Source: Collybia mongolica (taxonomy: Eukaryota; Basidiomycota; Agaricomycetes; Agaricales; Clitocybaceae). Taken from it: a DNA stretch of 64,000 nt. The stretch lies in NCBI GenBank assembly GCA_013420905.1, contig JAAXNY010000013.1, positions 1 through 64,000 of the forward strand, given 5' to 3'. Below, in pieces: positions 21,877 to 35,054 of this stretch. The notes under the pieces are model-generated. The model was not told the DNA's origin. It worked only from the letters and a program-made list of their open reading frames with translations, and made no database searches. Made by a program: the position numbers and the translations under genes. Each line of letters begins with the position of its first letter. Position 1 is the stretch's first letter.

Positions 21877-24800
21877 ATGGAGGGTCCTACGAGCCCAAAG
21901 CAATCTACAACAGGGCAAGAGGGAGATGGACAATCGCGTGCTCCATTACATCTAACCCCAAAAGGACACGAAAAATCACTAGGCTCAAACGAGTCAGGGA
22001 GCGAAAACTTGGCTAAGGATCATAAGGGTGGCTTCAAGTTTCCCACTTATCTTCATTGGATTCCAGACAACTGGACCTGGTCGAAAATCAAGCCCGTTAT
22101 ACGCTGTGCTTTCGCGGCATGGGTCGCAGCGGTGGTGTTCGTTATCCCGGCCGTCGAGGTTTTCTTGGGTCAGGTGCGATATGGCTGTCGACCCACCACA
22201 ACACGTTCGCTTACCTTCCCTTTTCTTCAGGCTAGCTTCTTGATTCTAATAGGTGTGATCGGACGTTATGTATATAGCAACCAGACTGACCGTGGCGGCA
22301 TCTAGCCTCGTTTCTTTCACCGCCAAGTGACCCATTCATGGCGGTTCTTGAACGTGAAGTGTTGATTCTATTATTCGCCTCGTGCTCTTGGGCGTGAGCA
22401 CCGTTCATACGGCTCTGAGTCACGCTGATATCAAGGACGTTCAGGTGGAGCTGTTTAGGCATCCGGCTGGCTGACTTGGCTCGCAAAAATCGAGACCCGT
22501 CCGCGACGCTCCTCTCCGCCGCTACTGGACAGTACGTCGAAGCGGGTGTAAGTCAGCGATTCGCGATTTTCCGGTGTTATCTTGATGTTCCCTTAGCCAA
22601 CGATCATCCTGGCCGCCTTTATTTTTACAGGAAGTGCGGTATTTCTCTACATTAAAGCACGTCAGGGCCCTGGTCCTTATCTCTTCGCAACTGTATTTGC
22701 ATGCATCTGCCTTGGTAAGATTTGTATAACAGCGTTCAACGATATCTTAACGCATCTCAAGACATCTCATTGCTTACGGCCGTGCTTTTCCCTTTTCCAT
22801 TCTACTTGGTAGACTTTACGATTACCTTCGCCTTTTTTGTCAATTAAAACTGATGATCTGGTAGGTCGGAAAATCAATCTTACTTCCGCTGGCTTTCCAT
22901 TCTGCAATTGCACTGCTGGCGTCAATCTTTATATTTCCATCAACTATCTCCGCGCAATTTACAGCCCGTCTACAAGGCGTTCTTTCCCCACTAGAAAGCT
23001 ATCTGGAGCTCCACCGTTCTCTCCTCAGGTCGTGCCCGCATACGCCATGGTTTGCTGGTGCCACGGCAAACTTGAAGACCCTAGTGGGTCAGTCAGAGGC
23101 AGCTCTGCTTCCTCTATCAGCCTCCACTCGTCTGCTCCGTAGCGACCTTATATACGGTAGATTCGCGCCCGATGACTTCCACCCATTTCAAAACTTGGCA
23201 CGACGAATCGTTGGTCGCGCGAATGGAATGGGGATGTACTTCACGCTCATTGATCCGACACGCGACAAGTTCCCGGTTACGCCGGCGCCTTCCGTCCCTG
23301 CCACGCCTGTAATGTCCCCGTCGCCAACGGCGCTATCAAGGGCACCGTCTTTAGAGCGTATTCCGTTGGCTGAGTTGGCTGAATACCGTGACGGAGTGCA
23401 GCATGACAGATTAGACCCTACGTCTCCACTTTATCCATCGCGATCCCGCGGGGAATCTCATCGGGAGCGACACGTGCACCCTTCCCCTCACCGCTCGCGT
23501 TCAACCTCACGTCAACGTTCTCATGGGCACATTCATCAGGCACATCACCACCGCCAAGCTCATCACAACTTACTGCATAGTTCGCTTCTGAATCTCTCAT
23601 TGTCTCGCTCCCATAGGTACGAAAGCGCAGTAGGAGTATTCGAATCGCAACGGTATCTTAACCTTGAAGCAACGCGCTTCAATGATCCTGATGCCAAGGC
23701 ATATACGGCGCAAACCACGTTGTTGCTACACGAAAGGTTAGGTATTTTTGACATTTGATGGCATTAATCGACTTGGCCTAACCCACTCTTGTTTCAGCTG
23801 TGATGACTTGTTGGCCGTCTGCGGAAGCGGGGTTATTGCTATACGGGAATGGTTTGATGGCGTGAGAGATGGAAGATTCAAGTTCTGGGTTTCTCGAGAA
23901 GAGAAAGAGGTGCGATGGAAGAAGAGGCTTGCGGCTCTTCAGAAGATTAAAGATGACGTCACCTCCATCCTGGAGCACTTCAGAAATGTTTCTAGGTACC
24001 ATCCTTTTCTCCGTATTCACGCTTTATATCTAATCACAAGTTGAATAGACATAGAGTTCTCGATCCCTACCGACCCGCATTTGAATTTAGACTCGACGGG
24101 CAAACAGAACCCGAAATTCCAGCGCACCGCTATCTTTTTCACTGTTACGTGTATCAGTATCACCTTATACAGTTTGCATGCATCGTAGTGGAAATGGTCC
24201 GTACTATTTCGCCGAAATACCTCCTGGTTCCTGACACCGCCGTCTTTTTTTTTAATTCAAGCTCGAAGAAGTAATCCGACTGGAGACAGAACGTCGTGAT
24301 GATCGAGTTTGGACCCCGGTGAGGAGAATCATGCAGTGGAACAACTGGGAAATTCCGGAAAATGCTGAGAATAATGACGATGAAGATCCCAGTCTGTTTT
24401 CTTGGCTCCCCTTTTTGCTTCCGTCGTGTTAATTACCACGGTGATAGATTTTATCCAAGGCTTGGAACCTGCAATCATAGAAGACCTTGGCAAGCCCAAG
24501 CGTCGAGATCCTGACGCCCTTCCGCCAAGCAACGTCGTTGAACAAGTTTTGAATATACTTTACCATGTAATTTTTCACATTGGTGGAGGAAACGCGTTAT
24601 TCGCAGTCAAAGCGGCACTATTGACAGGTTTGCAAGGTTCTACTGCTCAGCTCGAAGCCTACTCAACACGGATCATAGTGATACTATGTATTCCGTCGTT
24701 CTTGAAATCAACTGCTTCGTTTGCATATGGTGCGACACTCACACGTGAATTAACTATTCAATCACTTACTAAATTTTCTGGCCGACAGAAAACCGTTTCG

Positions 24801-26436
24801 TCTGGGCAATGTCAGATCATTATCATTTGCATTCTCAATCGAGACTCATCTAGTCGGTAGATTTATGGGCCAGCTGACCATTGCTCGTTTTAGAGGTGAC
24901 ACCGCGTTTGGATTAGTTGCGAGGATTGGGAGTACCTTTCTGGGAGGCCTTGTTGGCCTCGCCATGTGGTAAGCTTCGGTCAAAATGATCGTACGAATTG
25001 AAATCGATATTGTACATCCAGGTATATTTCCTGTGGTTCAGGTCGTGGAAACGCTTTTGGTTTTGCTGCCGTTTGTGCGGTCTGCTTTCCGTTCTTCTTT
25101 TTTGCTCGTCTCTACTGGTCGGGTCCACCGATGACTGTCATCGTTTTTTTCGTAACCTCAACGTTGGTACGAAATGCGAACTCGATTATACATTCAAATC
25201 ATGATCGGTAATCTTAGGTTATCGGCTACTCATATCAAGATCTTCATGTTGCGACTCCAGGATCTCCAGGCTTCGGATTCCCTGTCTTCTGGGTATTTTT
25301 GTGCCTCGCCGAATGCAAACTCCTGGCTCATCGATTTCGCTTATTTTTAGAAGCGTTTTGTTCTCGTCGCTGTGGGTGTTGCGGCTGCCTTGTGAGTCTC
25401 TTCTCGATCGACTTCTTTGATGGCTGATATCAACCCATCGCAGCATCATGTCATTTCTTCCGCCTTCAACAACTATTCGGCGCTACCAACGAACCACCCT
25501 TGCGACGACATCCTCTCAGATTGGTGCAATCTATTGTGCCATTCTGTCGTTCGCAATCTCGAGGAGGGAGGAAGATATACAAGAAATTGTCTCGAGTATC
25601 GTCGCAATCCGTAGTAAATTAAAGAGGTCCGATGTTCTACGAACAAATGTCATATATGAGGTACGCAGTTGCGCATCCAAAAATAGTTTATCTTCACAAT
25701 AAGGCTAGTTCTCTCTGAGGGGCAGGTGGCCCGCGGAACGATACCGCAACATCTTGGAGATTCAATTGTGAGGGGCATGTTCGTATACAAATGGGGCAAA
25801 TCTAACCCTGGTTATTGCCTAGGCAGCTCACACATGCCCTCAGCCATTTAATGTCCGTTGTCAAACACCTTGAACCAGCATGGGCTCGTGCCCTCCTCCG
25901 CAGGACAAGGTTCTTGGACACTGACTTCCAGGGCGACATTCTTGCCGTTATCAGTGAGATCTGATGTCCTCGGCTCTACTTTGACGCCACTTATGAAATT
26001 CCGACAGCGATGATTTCCTCATCTTTGCGCACGGGATCGCCTCTGCCACAGATTACACCGTCTCCCCTTCTCGATCGATTCATGCTACAATATCACGGGT
26101 TGGATGTCATCCATAAGGACGCTGAGGAGGATTATGGACTTCCGAGAACCCTCACCCTCGATACTCTGAAAAACGAACAATATCTGTCCGTTAAGCTCAC
26201 CTTGGAATCTTTATTTATGTTTATAATGATGGATCCACAGAATATTTTGTGTCGGCGTATCAACATCGTTCAGTATAATGACCCGCTTGGACCGGTTAAT
26301 GATCGCAGCCAAAGAGATCGTCGGGGAGCAATACTATATTCACGGAGTTGGGTATAAGCCGGCCATCCCAAGAGGCGAGGAACCTGAATTTGGCCGAGCG
26401 AGTATAGTCCACTTCAGCGTTTCCCAAGATGTATGA
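21877..26436 (+). CDS. ArAE/DUF2421 family membrane protein
   Basis: A fungal protein of the aromatic-acid-exporter type: an N-terminal six-span 'putative ER transporter' domain followed by a second membrane block and DUF2421. I read 22 exons totalling 3426 nt (1141 residues) in one frame: 21877-22173, 22231-22252, 22306-22393, 22445-22547, 22597-22714, 22762-22808, 22865-23736, 23798-23995, 24049-24196, 24262-24391, 24448-24627, 24679-24729, 24789-24810, 24861-24968, 25022-25166, 25218-25292, 25351-25391, 25444-25660, 25709-25767, 25823-25953, 26008-26185 and 26241-26436. Landmarks are PPSDPFMAVLEREVLILLFA, KARQGPGPYLFATVFACI, RRDPDALPPSN, FVLVAVGVAAAF and EIVGEQYYIHGVG. Two exons are only 22 nt. 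A His/Ser/Arg-rich loop lies at about residues 425-465. Substrate unknown; members are often discussed with drug sensitivity. Confidence 0.9.
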
Positions 26437-28450
26437 CCATGTTACCGTAGACAGTGGTAAATGATCACTATCCCGGCGTTAGGTCTCTCTTGGCCCGACG
26501 TTATTTCATTGAGGCCAAGATAAACTTGGAGGATGTGTCCCAGAAGCGTTGTTGGATAATGGTCCCATTCCAAGGTCATCCTTGTTCTTCTTGGGAGCAC
26601 CAGCTGCCCAAGAGAGCACACTCCCATTTCCACGACGACATTCACAACGATCTTTCCGAGATCTAGATGACAGATTCTGACATAGAGATATATTAATCCT
26701 TCTCAACCACGCTATGAGGTACCATGGAAGCACAGTTCTACTGAGCGACAGGCCAGATTGTCGATTTTGGTTCCGCGACATACAACGAAGGACATGGAAG
26801 CAGTTCATAGTCATTTCGAGCGACTGCGTCCCATGGACATTGTCCCAACGTGATTATACCCTTGTCGGTGAAACATACGCGGATACCGTCGCATCAGCCT
26901 TGCCCGAGTCCGAACAGATATATGGAGAATGTGTGGCGGAATTGACAAAGCTTTTGCAAACCGTCTTCATTCTGTTGCAAACGACATATCCGCCAAGGCA
27001 AACGACACTCGTGGTCCTGTTGAATTGAGAGGCGTGCTAGTAAAGGCCCAAGCAGTGCAAGAACCGACTTGTAGAAACACGCTATCCGGTCTCGGAGATA
27101 TCGATGATGGAGTCACCCCGCGGCATCAACGTGCGCCCACAGCAATTGCAACTGGTAGTGAATGAGGCTATTTCTTTGTAAACGAGGAGCGTTCGATTCT
27201 CGTTGCATCTGAAAGACGTTGCAGGGTTGTTGTGTACAGATCGTCGAACTTAAGTACAGATATTAATATCTTTGGCTGACATAAAATGACAACGGCTGGT
27301 TTCTGACTTACTATGCTGACAATGTCCAACTGTTGATTTCCAAGAAATGGGGAGAAACATATCGACGGGGAGTGATCCGACATCGAGGGATCACTGTCAT
27401 ATTCTGTCGCATCAGGATCTTGTGATTTCGAATCTTACAACACTTCTTGGGAAATACCCGACCTTGACTGAGCGCCTCGGGTGGGTTTGATGGATAAGTC
27501 CCTGTCATGAGGAAAATATTTTTGTCAATCGCACTAGTGAAATGAAATTATCCCAAGTATAAGGCTTGGAGCTTGACCCTTGAAGCTTGAAGTTGCAACC
27601 TCAGGCTGGATGACAGCGGGATGCTCGTCACGACGCAAAGAAAAAGAAAACGGCATCATTTTATGTTTTTTAGGGGTCCCTTGCGTGACGGAAGTTGCAA
27701 CTATATGTTGTTTGAGCTCCCAAACGCATGTACAGCTTGAGGTTGTTAACGCAAAACAGTGTTACGGATTTTTGACGGATGAAGACCTATCACAGTTATA
27801 GCTGTTAGGTAAGCGATGCTGATTGGCTGCTTATTTAATATTTGATTTATCAATACTTTTAGAGTTACGTTTGTCTACCGTCAACGAAAACAGTTCCGTC
27901 TCATAGAATACAATATATTTCTCACACTTTCATGCAATTCGCCCCTTCCCTTCCAGTTAGGTCAAATTTCCTTGCCATAAAAACTGGATTTGCAAGGTTT
28001 AACCGCAATACTGGTAATGCCATGCGCCGGCCGGGTAGCCAAGTACCGTTGTCCGTTCGCCCAACTATGGCTTGGGCAACATGTTTTCAACTCAGATCAT
28101 GATGGGAGTTTGACAACAAGGCTCATTGCAGCTCTGTAATCGTCCGCGCACTGCTTCTTTCGACTGGGATCAAACGATACATGGCACCGAGTACCGACAG
28201 GATGAAAACAGATGGAGGTGTTTGCGCAACGTGAGGCTATTCCAGGCACAAAGATTATAGATACGAAACTAACTCCGCTTGTGTGCCCGTCCGTTTTGCA
28301 GGACGAATGAATTGCTGTATGGTATTCCATGGTGTTTCGGTAGGCACATTTGTCCCCATTGAATGTACGCTTTCGGGGAAATGTAAGCTACATAAAAGAG
28401 GGGATTAGTCAATAACGAACCTCCAGTTCTCGTCGTTCTTTGGACCGAAC
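26437..28450. other. Intergenic, with an unassigned open stretch
   Basis: Around 26714-27165 two plus-strand frames overlap (one contains YTLVGETYADTVASALPESE). They look compositionally protein-like, but I could not join them into one reading frame or assign a family. Nothing is supported from 27170 to 28450, which contains the promoter of the transporter that follows. Confidence 0.35.
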
Positions 28451-30522
28451 ATGGCCTCGACGATCCAAGAAACACCCTCCACATCTACTCTCGAGAAGAG
28501 GAATGGCTCCGACGATCTCGCTGGCGACATCGAGGATCCAGAAGCGAGGAAAGTACTGGAAAAAAGACTAGTACGGAAGATAGACCTCCGGATAAGCATC
28601 CTCGTCATTATCTACATTCTTAACTTCGTGAGTCCCATGCAATTGATCACGCTCCAGAGCCACCTGACGTGGTTATAGATCGACCGTAGTAATGCTGCGT
28701 AGGTCGTGTTAATGAACGGGATGAGTTTTCTCTTACGGTCTTTTCTTAGATCTGCCCGACTCCGTGGCTTTGAGGAAGATCTCGGGCTACATGGAAACCA
28801 GTTTGCTACAATCCTGGCGATTTACTTCGTCGGTTACATTCTGATGCAGGTCCCGTCGTCAGTATAACACTTCTCCTCACCCCAGCTTAAGCTGAAAATT
28901 TTTATATAGTAACATGCTTTTAAGTTATGTGAAGAAACCATCTTTGCATTTGCCTGGTTCGATGGTGATTTGGGGTCTGATATCTATCTTGACAGGTAAG
29001 TGATGTAGTATTCCCTTCATCGCCGCCGCTAAATATATTCAAAGGTGTCACAAAGGAGTGCGTAGACCGGCCATTTTAGACCAACCCTTATTAACAATCG
29101 CTCAGTTTCACAGGCGTCATACTCTGTCGGTTCTTCCTTGGTTTCGTCGAGGCTGCGTTCTTCCCAGGGGCCCTACTTCTGCTCTCAAGGTAAGCACATA
29201 CATTCCTGCATCATATATCGCGCGCCTAACATGTTCCGCCACAGATGGTACAAGAGGGGTCAGTATTTGTCCTCTATTGCGCGAAATTAGTCTTACGTTT
29301 TCTCAGAGGAGATGGGTCTCCGAACTGCTATCTTATTCTGCGGGTTGCTTGTCAGTCTCGCTTTCGGGTCGCTCATCGCGTCTGGAATTCTGGACACCAT
29401 GCAAGGCAAGCTCGGTTATGCAGCCTGGAGGTACGTACTTTGCTTTACTTGCTTATCAAAGAGTGTTAACATTGGTACTTACAGGTGGCTTTACTTCATC
29501 GAAGGGGCGATCACCATCGCTGTAGCAATTATAGCTATGTTCATCCTGCCGGACTTCCCGGAAAATTCTTCGAACTGGCTCAGCCCAGCGGAACAAGCTC
29601 TCGCCATCCAGCGTATGCGGGAGGACGCCAGGCACAACGTTCAGGGTGAACATATCTCGGAATACACCGGCTTCAAGATGGCAATTTCAGACTGGAAGAT
29701 ATGGTGGTTGTCGCTAACATACGCTGCAATCTTCCTATCCCTTTCTTTCAACGCATACTTCCCGACCCTCACGGCTACCCTGGGGTACAACAGAACAATC
29801 TCCCTCCTTTTGGTGGCTCCTCCTCCTATTTTCATCTCTATTGTATCGTTCTTCTACGCGAGGTAAATGGTGCCTAGTTCCCACGGATTCGCCAGGACTA
29901 ATCCTTGCAGGCACTCCGACCGCACAAGGGAACGGTTTTGGCATATCGCGGTCGCCTATGCCGTGGGCATCGCTGGTTATATCGTCGTTATATCCACGAT
30001 GAACCGGGGTGCCAGATATGCAGGCCTGTAAGCTTATCTTTCGCTACTGCATTTAAACCTCCGATCCCATCTTCCCTGCAGCTTCCTGGTCTCTTCCGTC
30101 TCGGCGGGCTACATTGTCTTCCTGGCCTGGATCAGGTGCGCCAATTTGTTTGGCCTAATAACCCAACCGATGCTCAATCAATCCGCTTCTGCGCAGTAAT
30201 TCTATTCCTGAACCTCCCGCGAAACGAGCCGTAGGTCTCGCATTTATGAGTGCTTTCGCTCAGCTGGGCTCTATCGGCGGATCGTTAGTGCTCGTTTCCC
30301 TCGTCTCCAATTTTTCTTGCTAAACGAAATCATAGGTATATTTTCCCCAAAAATTGGGGTCCAACATATAGGATATCCTTTGGTATATCCCTCGGTGCAT
30401 CTGGGCTCGTTATCGTGATGTGCTACATATTTAAACTCCATCTCGAGTCCCTCAATCGAAAGGCTCAGAAAGAAGAGGAAGCGAGAGGTCAGAAGGAGCC
30501 AGGATTCAGATATCTCGTTTGA
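28451..30522 (+). CDS. MFS transporter, anion:cation symporter type
   Basis: A major facilitator of the anion:cation symporter group, which includes fungal permeases for allantoate, nicotinate, pantothenate and related acids. It acts in the plasma membrane. Thirteen exons give 1449 nt (482 residues): 28451-28627, 28679-28698, 28750-28857, 28910-28995, 29045-29057, 29106-29189, 29245-29258, 29307-29430, 29485-29862, 29911-30027, 30082-30135, 30197-30283 and 30336-30522. Three are tiny (20, 13 and 14 nt). Seen in order: a hydrophilic N-terminus with LEKRLVRKIDLRI; IDRSNAASARL after helix 1; VPSNMLLSYVKKPS; CRFFLGFVEAAFFPGALLLLS; LPDFPENS in the central loop; and NWGPTYRISFG near the end, the group signature region. 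The specific substrate cannot be told. Confidence 0.92.
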
Positions 30523-30962
30523 AATGGCCTTTACCCTAGCGTCAAAAGTTATTCACAGAATTACTGTGATACGGGCGATGGATGTACAAGTAGACAATAA
30601 TCATAATACGCATACCTTCTGAAAATGGCTTTCATGAATCGAGTGCCTCCGTCGCGCTACGCTAAATATGGCGCGACATACTGTATCGTTAAGTGAGGGA
30701 CTTTGTAGAATTGTTGAAACGTGACGACAAAGCTCTCAATGCCTCCCAAGACGCTCCTGAATATTGAATGCTGGACTTCGGATTGGCCTAGACGTAGCCT
30801 AGAGTCGGCAACCCGGGCCGAACAAGCCGTTTGCGATATATGCAGCATAATTATTTGATTTTATAATATATGCTTTGCGATAAGTTTTTAAAATTAAGTT
30901 TAATATCAAGTGTTTTGGTGGATCCAACTTGCCGGGCATACCCATTTCATTCTTGAAATGTC
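30523..30962. other. Intergenic between the transporter and RTC1
   Basis: 440 bp holding the transporter 3' flank and the RTC1 promoter, AT-rich around 30845-30915. No gene is seen. Confidence 0.6.
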
Positions 30963-33900
30963 ATGAACAATTTACAGCTCACCATACAAACCTCACTGGA
31001 TGTGTACTCTGATTCACGTGGGTATGGTGGCCGAGGACCAACTCGTAACGTTCGACTCTTTCGAGCGACTCCAAATGGAGGCGGTGCCGTATCAAAAAGC
31101 GAGGACGGAGTAAGGTGTGCGGTTACAGGCAAGGAATGTAGGTTATCCAGCTTTGAGTCCGAAGTTTTGCGTGGTACTCATACAGCGTTAGCCCTCAGAA
31201 TCATTCGCATCTCCGACGGATCGGAGCCCTTCAGTCCAGGGCATAAATCGTCAGTTGGGCAGGGAGGACACCGTATTGACGCGTCGCGCAATTTTTGGGA
31301 CGGAAGTGGGCTCAAGATTGACAGTACGAGCACCGATGTGGCTTGGGGGCATGGAGGTGCGTGCTTTTATTCCATTTGGAACTTTCATTGACAAATATCT
31401 AAGTCTTCAATAATAAGATTCTCACCAGTGCTCGCAACGGGGAGTTAATCATGTGGGATCTCAACAAATCGGGCATTAGCAAGTATGGTTAGCATTTTGA
31501 CGACAATTGTCTTGTCTCCTAACTAACATAGATAAAAGAACGTCGTTCGAAAGACCACTTACGTTCGATCCACACGATGTCTGTATCACACATCGTTCAC
31601 CACTATTGCATTACGGGGTCCGCTGACGGAGATATGCGCGTCTGGGTGTGTGATCTTCTGTATACGCACCGACTTGTTTTGATGTACGGCAGGATTTACG
31701 GGACCTGACGCGATCACTCATGAGGGTTCACCACCCCACCTCGGTCCGGAGCGTCGTATTTTCTCCAAGTACATGGCAGCCCCTTCATGCAGTGGTCGGG
31801 CTAGACAACGGCAGTATATATCGGTACGTGGTTGTTGGTTTCTTTTCTTAGATTATACTCACGTTGGGGAAAGGTGGGACCTGAAGATGGGTCAACGTGG
31901 CTTGCTAGACCGACTACCAGTTGCACATACGGCGTCTGTGACCACCCTCGACTGGTGCAACCTCTCATCCGGCAGCCAGAGCACCTCCGGGAGTGGCGCC
32001 ATTGATGGATCCGGGAATGGGCTCGGATGGCTTGTTAGTGGTGGGCTCGATCGATGCGTCAAAGTCTGGGACTTAACATCACCGGGTACCAACACTCGAA
32101 TCCCCAATAAGCCCAAGTACACCCTCCACCCGTCCTTCCATGTGCGACGTGTATTGTGGCGTCCATCCTTTGAGTGCGAGCTTGCCGTCGTTGCCAATGC
32201 TGAATTCTCGACGGGATCGAATCCCGAACTCGTGCAAGACAATGGAGCGGACAGTGGACCATCGCCTGTTGCTGCCGGAGGAGACGCGGTAGAAATATGG
32301 GACGTAAGAAGGAGCTGGATACCGAAGTGGTCTGTCACTGGGTCGGCATCGGAAGGCGGTGTAACTGGTCAGTCAACATCGCTGACGCCCTTAATTCATG
32401 ATTGACACCTTACTAGATATTGCATTTGCCGACCCGGACGCTCTATGGGCCCATCATTCATCAGGAACATTCTCCCAGATCGACCTGCGAATTTGTACGA
32501 AGCCGTTGGATGCCATTGCGCGCACGCCAATGAGCTGGGAGGCATCTGGGTCTCTTGCTTTTGTCACGAGCTTGGAAGGAAAGTGGGAGATACCTTACGA
32601 TGACATGTGCGAAAGTTTCCTTCACGCTGTGCGGAATACCTTATTAATAGTTCACGACTAACCAGTGCCCCCGAACGTCGAAATACGGCCGAAAAGCTTC
32701 AAGTCAAAGTCAAAGCACTCGGTGACGACCGCCATTCACCTACATCTCAAAATATGGGCACTCTCACTCTGGAAGACGCTACCCAGGAGGTCGAAGTTTT
32801 CAAACAGCTCGCTCTGAGATATGTGATCGAGGGTGATGATCGAATAGTCATATGTTCCCGAAATGCTCAGGTATTTCGTTTTCCACCAGCTTCATAAAGC
32901 ACTCCACTTACGTTTCCCTCCAGGCTGCCTTCCAAGCAGGAAGAAATAACGTTGCTCAGACATGGCTACTCTTAGCGGCCTCGTTGGATGAATGTATGCC
33001 CTGCCTTCCAGCTCAACCCCCACCACCCCTGCCATTCCACACCCAAAGTCCACAGTTGCCACATTCTATCTCAGCTCCTGCAGCGATGTCAAATACCAAC
33101 TACTCTTTTCCTTCTTCTCCCGCTCAAAAACCTACTCCAAGTCGAGGGACAAGCCTGGACGCCCATACGCTCCCTCCACGGAGCACTTCGGCTTCAAAAC
33201 CACGAAAAATGACCCCCGCTTCCTCGAATGCCTCATCTCCACGTCAAATCCCTACCCCATTACCTTCTATAACACCCCGTCGCCCGTCCTTCATGTCAGG
33301 CCGAGAATTGATAGACCCCGAGCTTGCTCGGCGGGCTTCCATATCACTATACCGCCGCCCTTCTGTTTCAGCACATAGCTCACACAGTATTAGTCCAGGT
33401 GAAAAGGCGGCCGGTAGTGGTAGCCTCCGTCATGTCGGAGAAGGTGCGCTAGACGATTCGGATTCATCTTCGGCTAGTGGAAGCGATGAAGAGGATGATT
33501 CCAGAGGAGCACTTTCCAGTGACGAGGAAACCAACCTCCGTCCTTTAACATCGCCCGGATTACCACCCACGAGGAACGCCCCCACCCCAAGTCCTCTTTC
33601 GCGGGTAGCTGGGCAGCAACACTGGACTGAGGACGAGAGCGAGAGAAAGGACGGTGAAGATGATGAGGATGAGGCTTCGTCACCATCACCAAGGTCGACG
33701 GATACCGAATCAACGGGATCGAATTCTCCCCCCCGTCGGCCTAAGTCCAATTCCAAAGCTTCAAGGAGGTTCTCCGCACGGATGAAGACTCGTAGCCGAA
33801 GTTCTACTGTCGCATCTCTAGCCGCACCCCCCATTCGGACACTACCCCGCCAGGATTCTCTTAGCAGTATAAGGACCGTGACTGCGGGAGAAGTCTCTTT

Positions 33901-35054
33901 TCGCGACCATGAGCATGAACGCCATGAACACGGGCTGAAATTTGAAGAAACATTTCGTGATGTGCGGGCCACCCACGATCGGCATGCATCACAACCCGTA
34001 TCCGAACTCCTCCTTGATCCACCCGACACAGATGATATGGCTAGAGAAGAACCTACAGACCCAGAGAAGATGACAGACCGGCGGATAGAGATGGTTCGCT
34101 CAGATGAAGCAAGGCTCAGAGAGACGGCCTGGGACGCACTACGAGAAACTTTGGAGGCTTTCGCAGATGCGGTATGTCTTACAGTTCTGGTGTGGACATC
34201 TAGTATTAAATCACAGATCTTAGGGGGATGTTCAGACGTGTTCGATGATCGCCATAATCGCATCAACCGAAATGCGGCTCCCGGAACGACGAATCAACTC
34301 TTTCTTGGAGGCATATATCGGTAGCTCAGTTATCTCGTCATCGCACACCACTCGTCTAAACAATCCAAATAGACCTATTAAGCCGACGTCGATTGCATGC
34401 TTGTGCTGCATACCTACGCAAATATTGTCGGGTCAGAGAAATAAGGGACCTTACGCTGGTACGATCTCAGTTGATGTAAATAGAGTCCATAATGTTGATT
34501 TGGTATATTTCAGCTCGAGACGACGATATACACGACATGTGGTAAATGTAAAAAGCCTCTCATCAGACCAGCAGGCGTTCGCGGCTCAGGAAGCGCGAAA
34601 GGTGGATATTCCTATTGCAAAGACTGCAAATCACCATGCGTAACGTGTGCTATCTGGTTTGTTCTAATCCTCTCGTGTCACATGATACCATCTAAATGAT
34701 CATCGCAGTCGACTCCCTGTACGGACACTCCTATTCCAATGCTCCGTTTGCTCCCATGGAGGTCACCAGGCTTGTTACCGGGAATTCTACGAGCAGCGTC
34801 CAATGGTGGATTTGCCCAGTTCTTTCGTGCCTCCGGCTGTGGAGAACGACACAGACTTAGCTACAAGTACTCATGAGGAAGATACTAGTTCCGCTGTCAG
34901 TATGTCGGGCAGTACCTTGAGCATTGCTTTGGACCCGTCGATGGAAACTAGTCCTATCCGCCTCGATTACCCTACTAATCTTGCGGGCCATCCCTGTGCT
35001 ACAGGCTGTGGGCACTTCTGTTGGGCAACAAATAATAATGGAGATGATATTTGA
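30963..35054 (+). CDS. RTC1: WD40-RING protein RTC1/WDR24 of the SEACAT/GATOR2 complex
   Basis: The product resembles fungal RTC1 (Sea2), the orthologue of animal WDR24. It is a vacuole-associated subunit of the complex that relays amino-acid status to TORC1. Twelve exons total 3525 nt (1174 residues): 30963-31356, 31404-31487, 31539-31645, 31693-31823, 31874-32367, 32417-32606, 32666-32870, 32924-34171, 34224-34320, 34373-34458, 34514-34656 and 34709-35054. N-terminal WD repeats show ILTSARNGELIMWDL, ITGSADGDMRVWDLRDL and LVSGGLDRCVKVWDL. A Ser/Pro-rich acidic middle follows. The C-terminal RING-like zinc fold has CGKCKKPL, CKDCKSPCVTCAIC, CSVCSHGGH and CATGCGHFCW. An 81-nt segment at 32994-33074 also looks like an in-frame optional intron. 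The true start could lie further upstream. Confidence 0.92.

Noticed and set aside
22306..22560. Apparent frameshifts in the ArAE gene
   Set aside because: They vanish once an intron at 22394-22444 is removed; the gene then reads through as one frame of 1141 residues.
27185..27215. GTTCGATTCTC resembling a tRNA T-loop
   Set aside because: No matching acceptor, D or anticodon stems could be folded around it.
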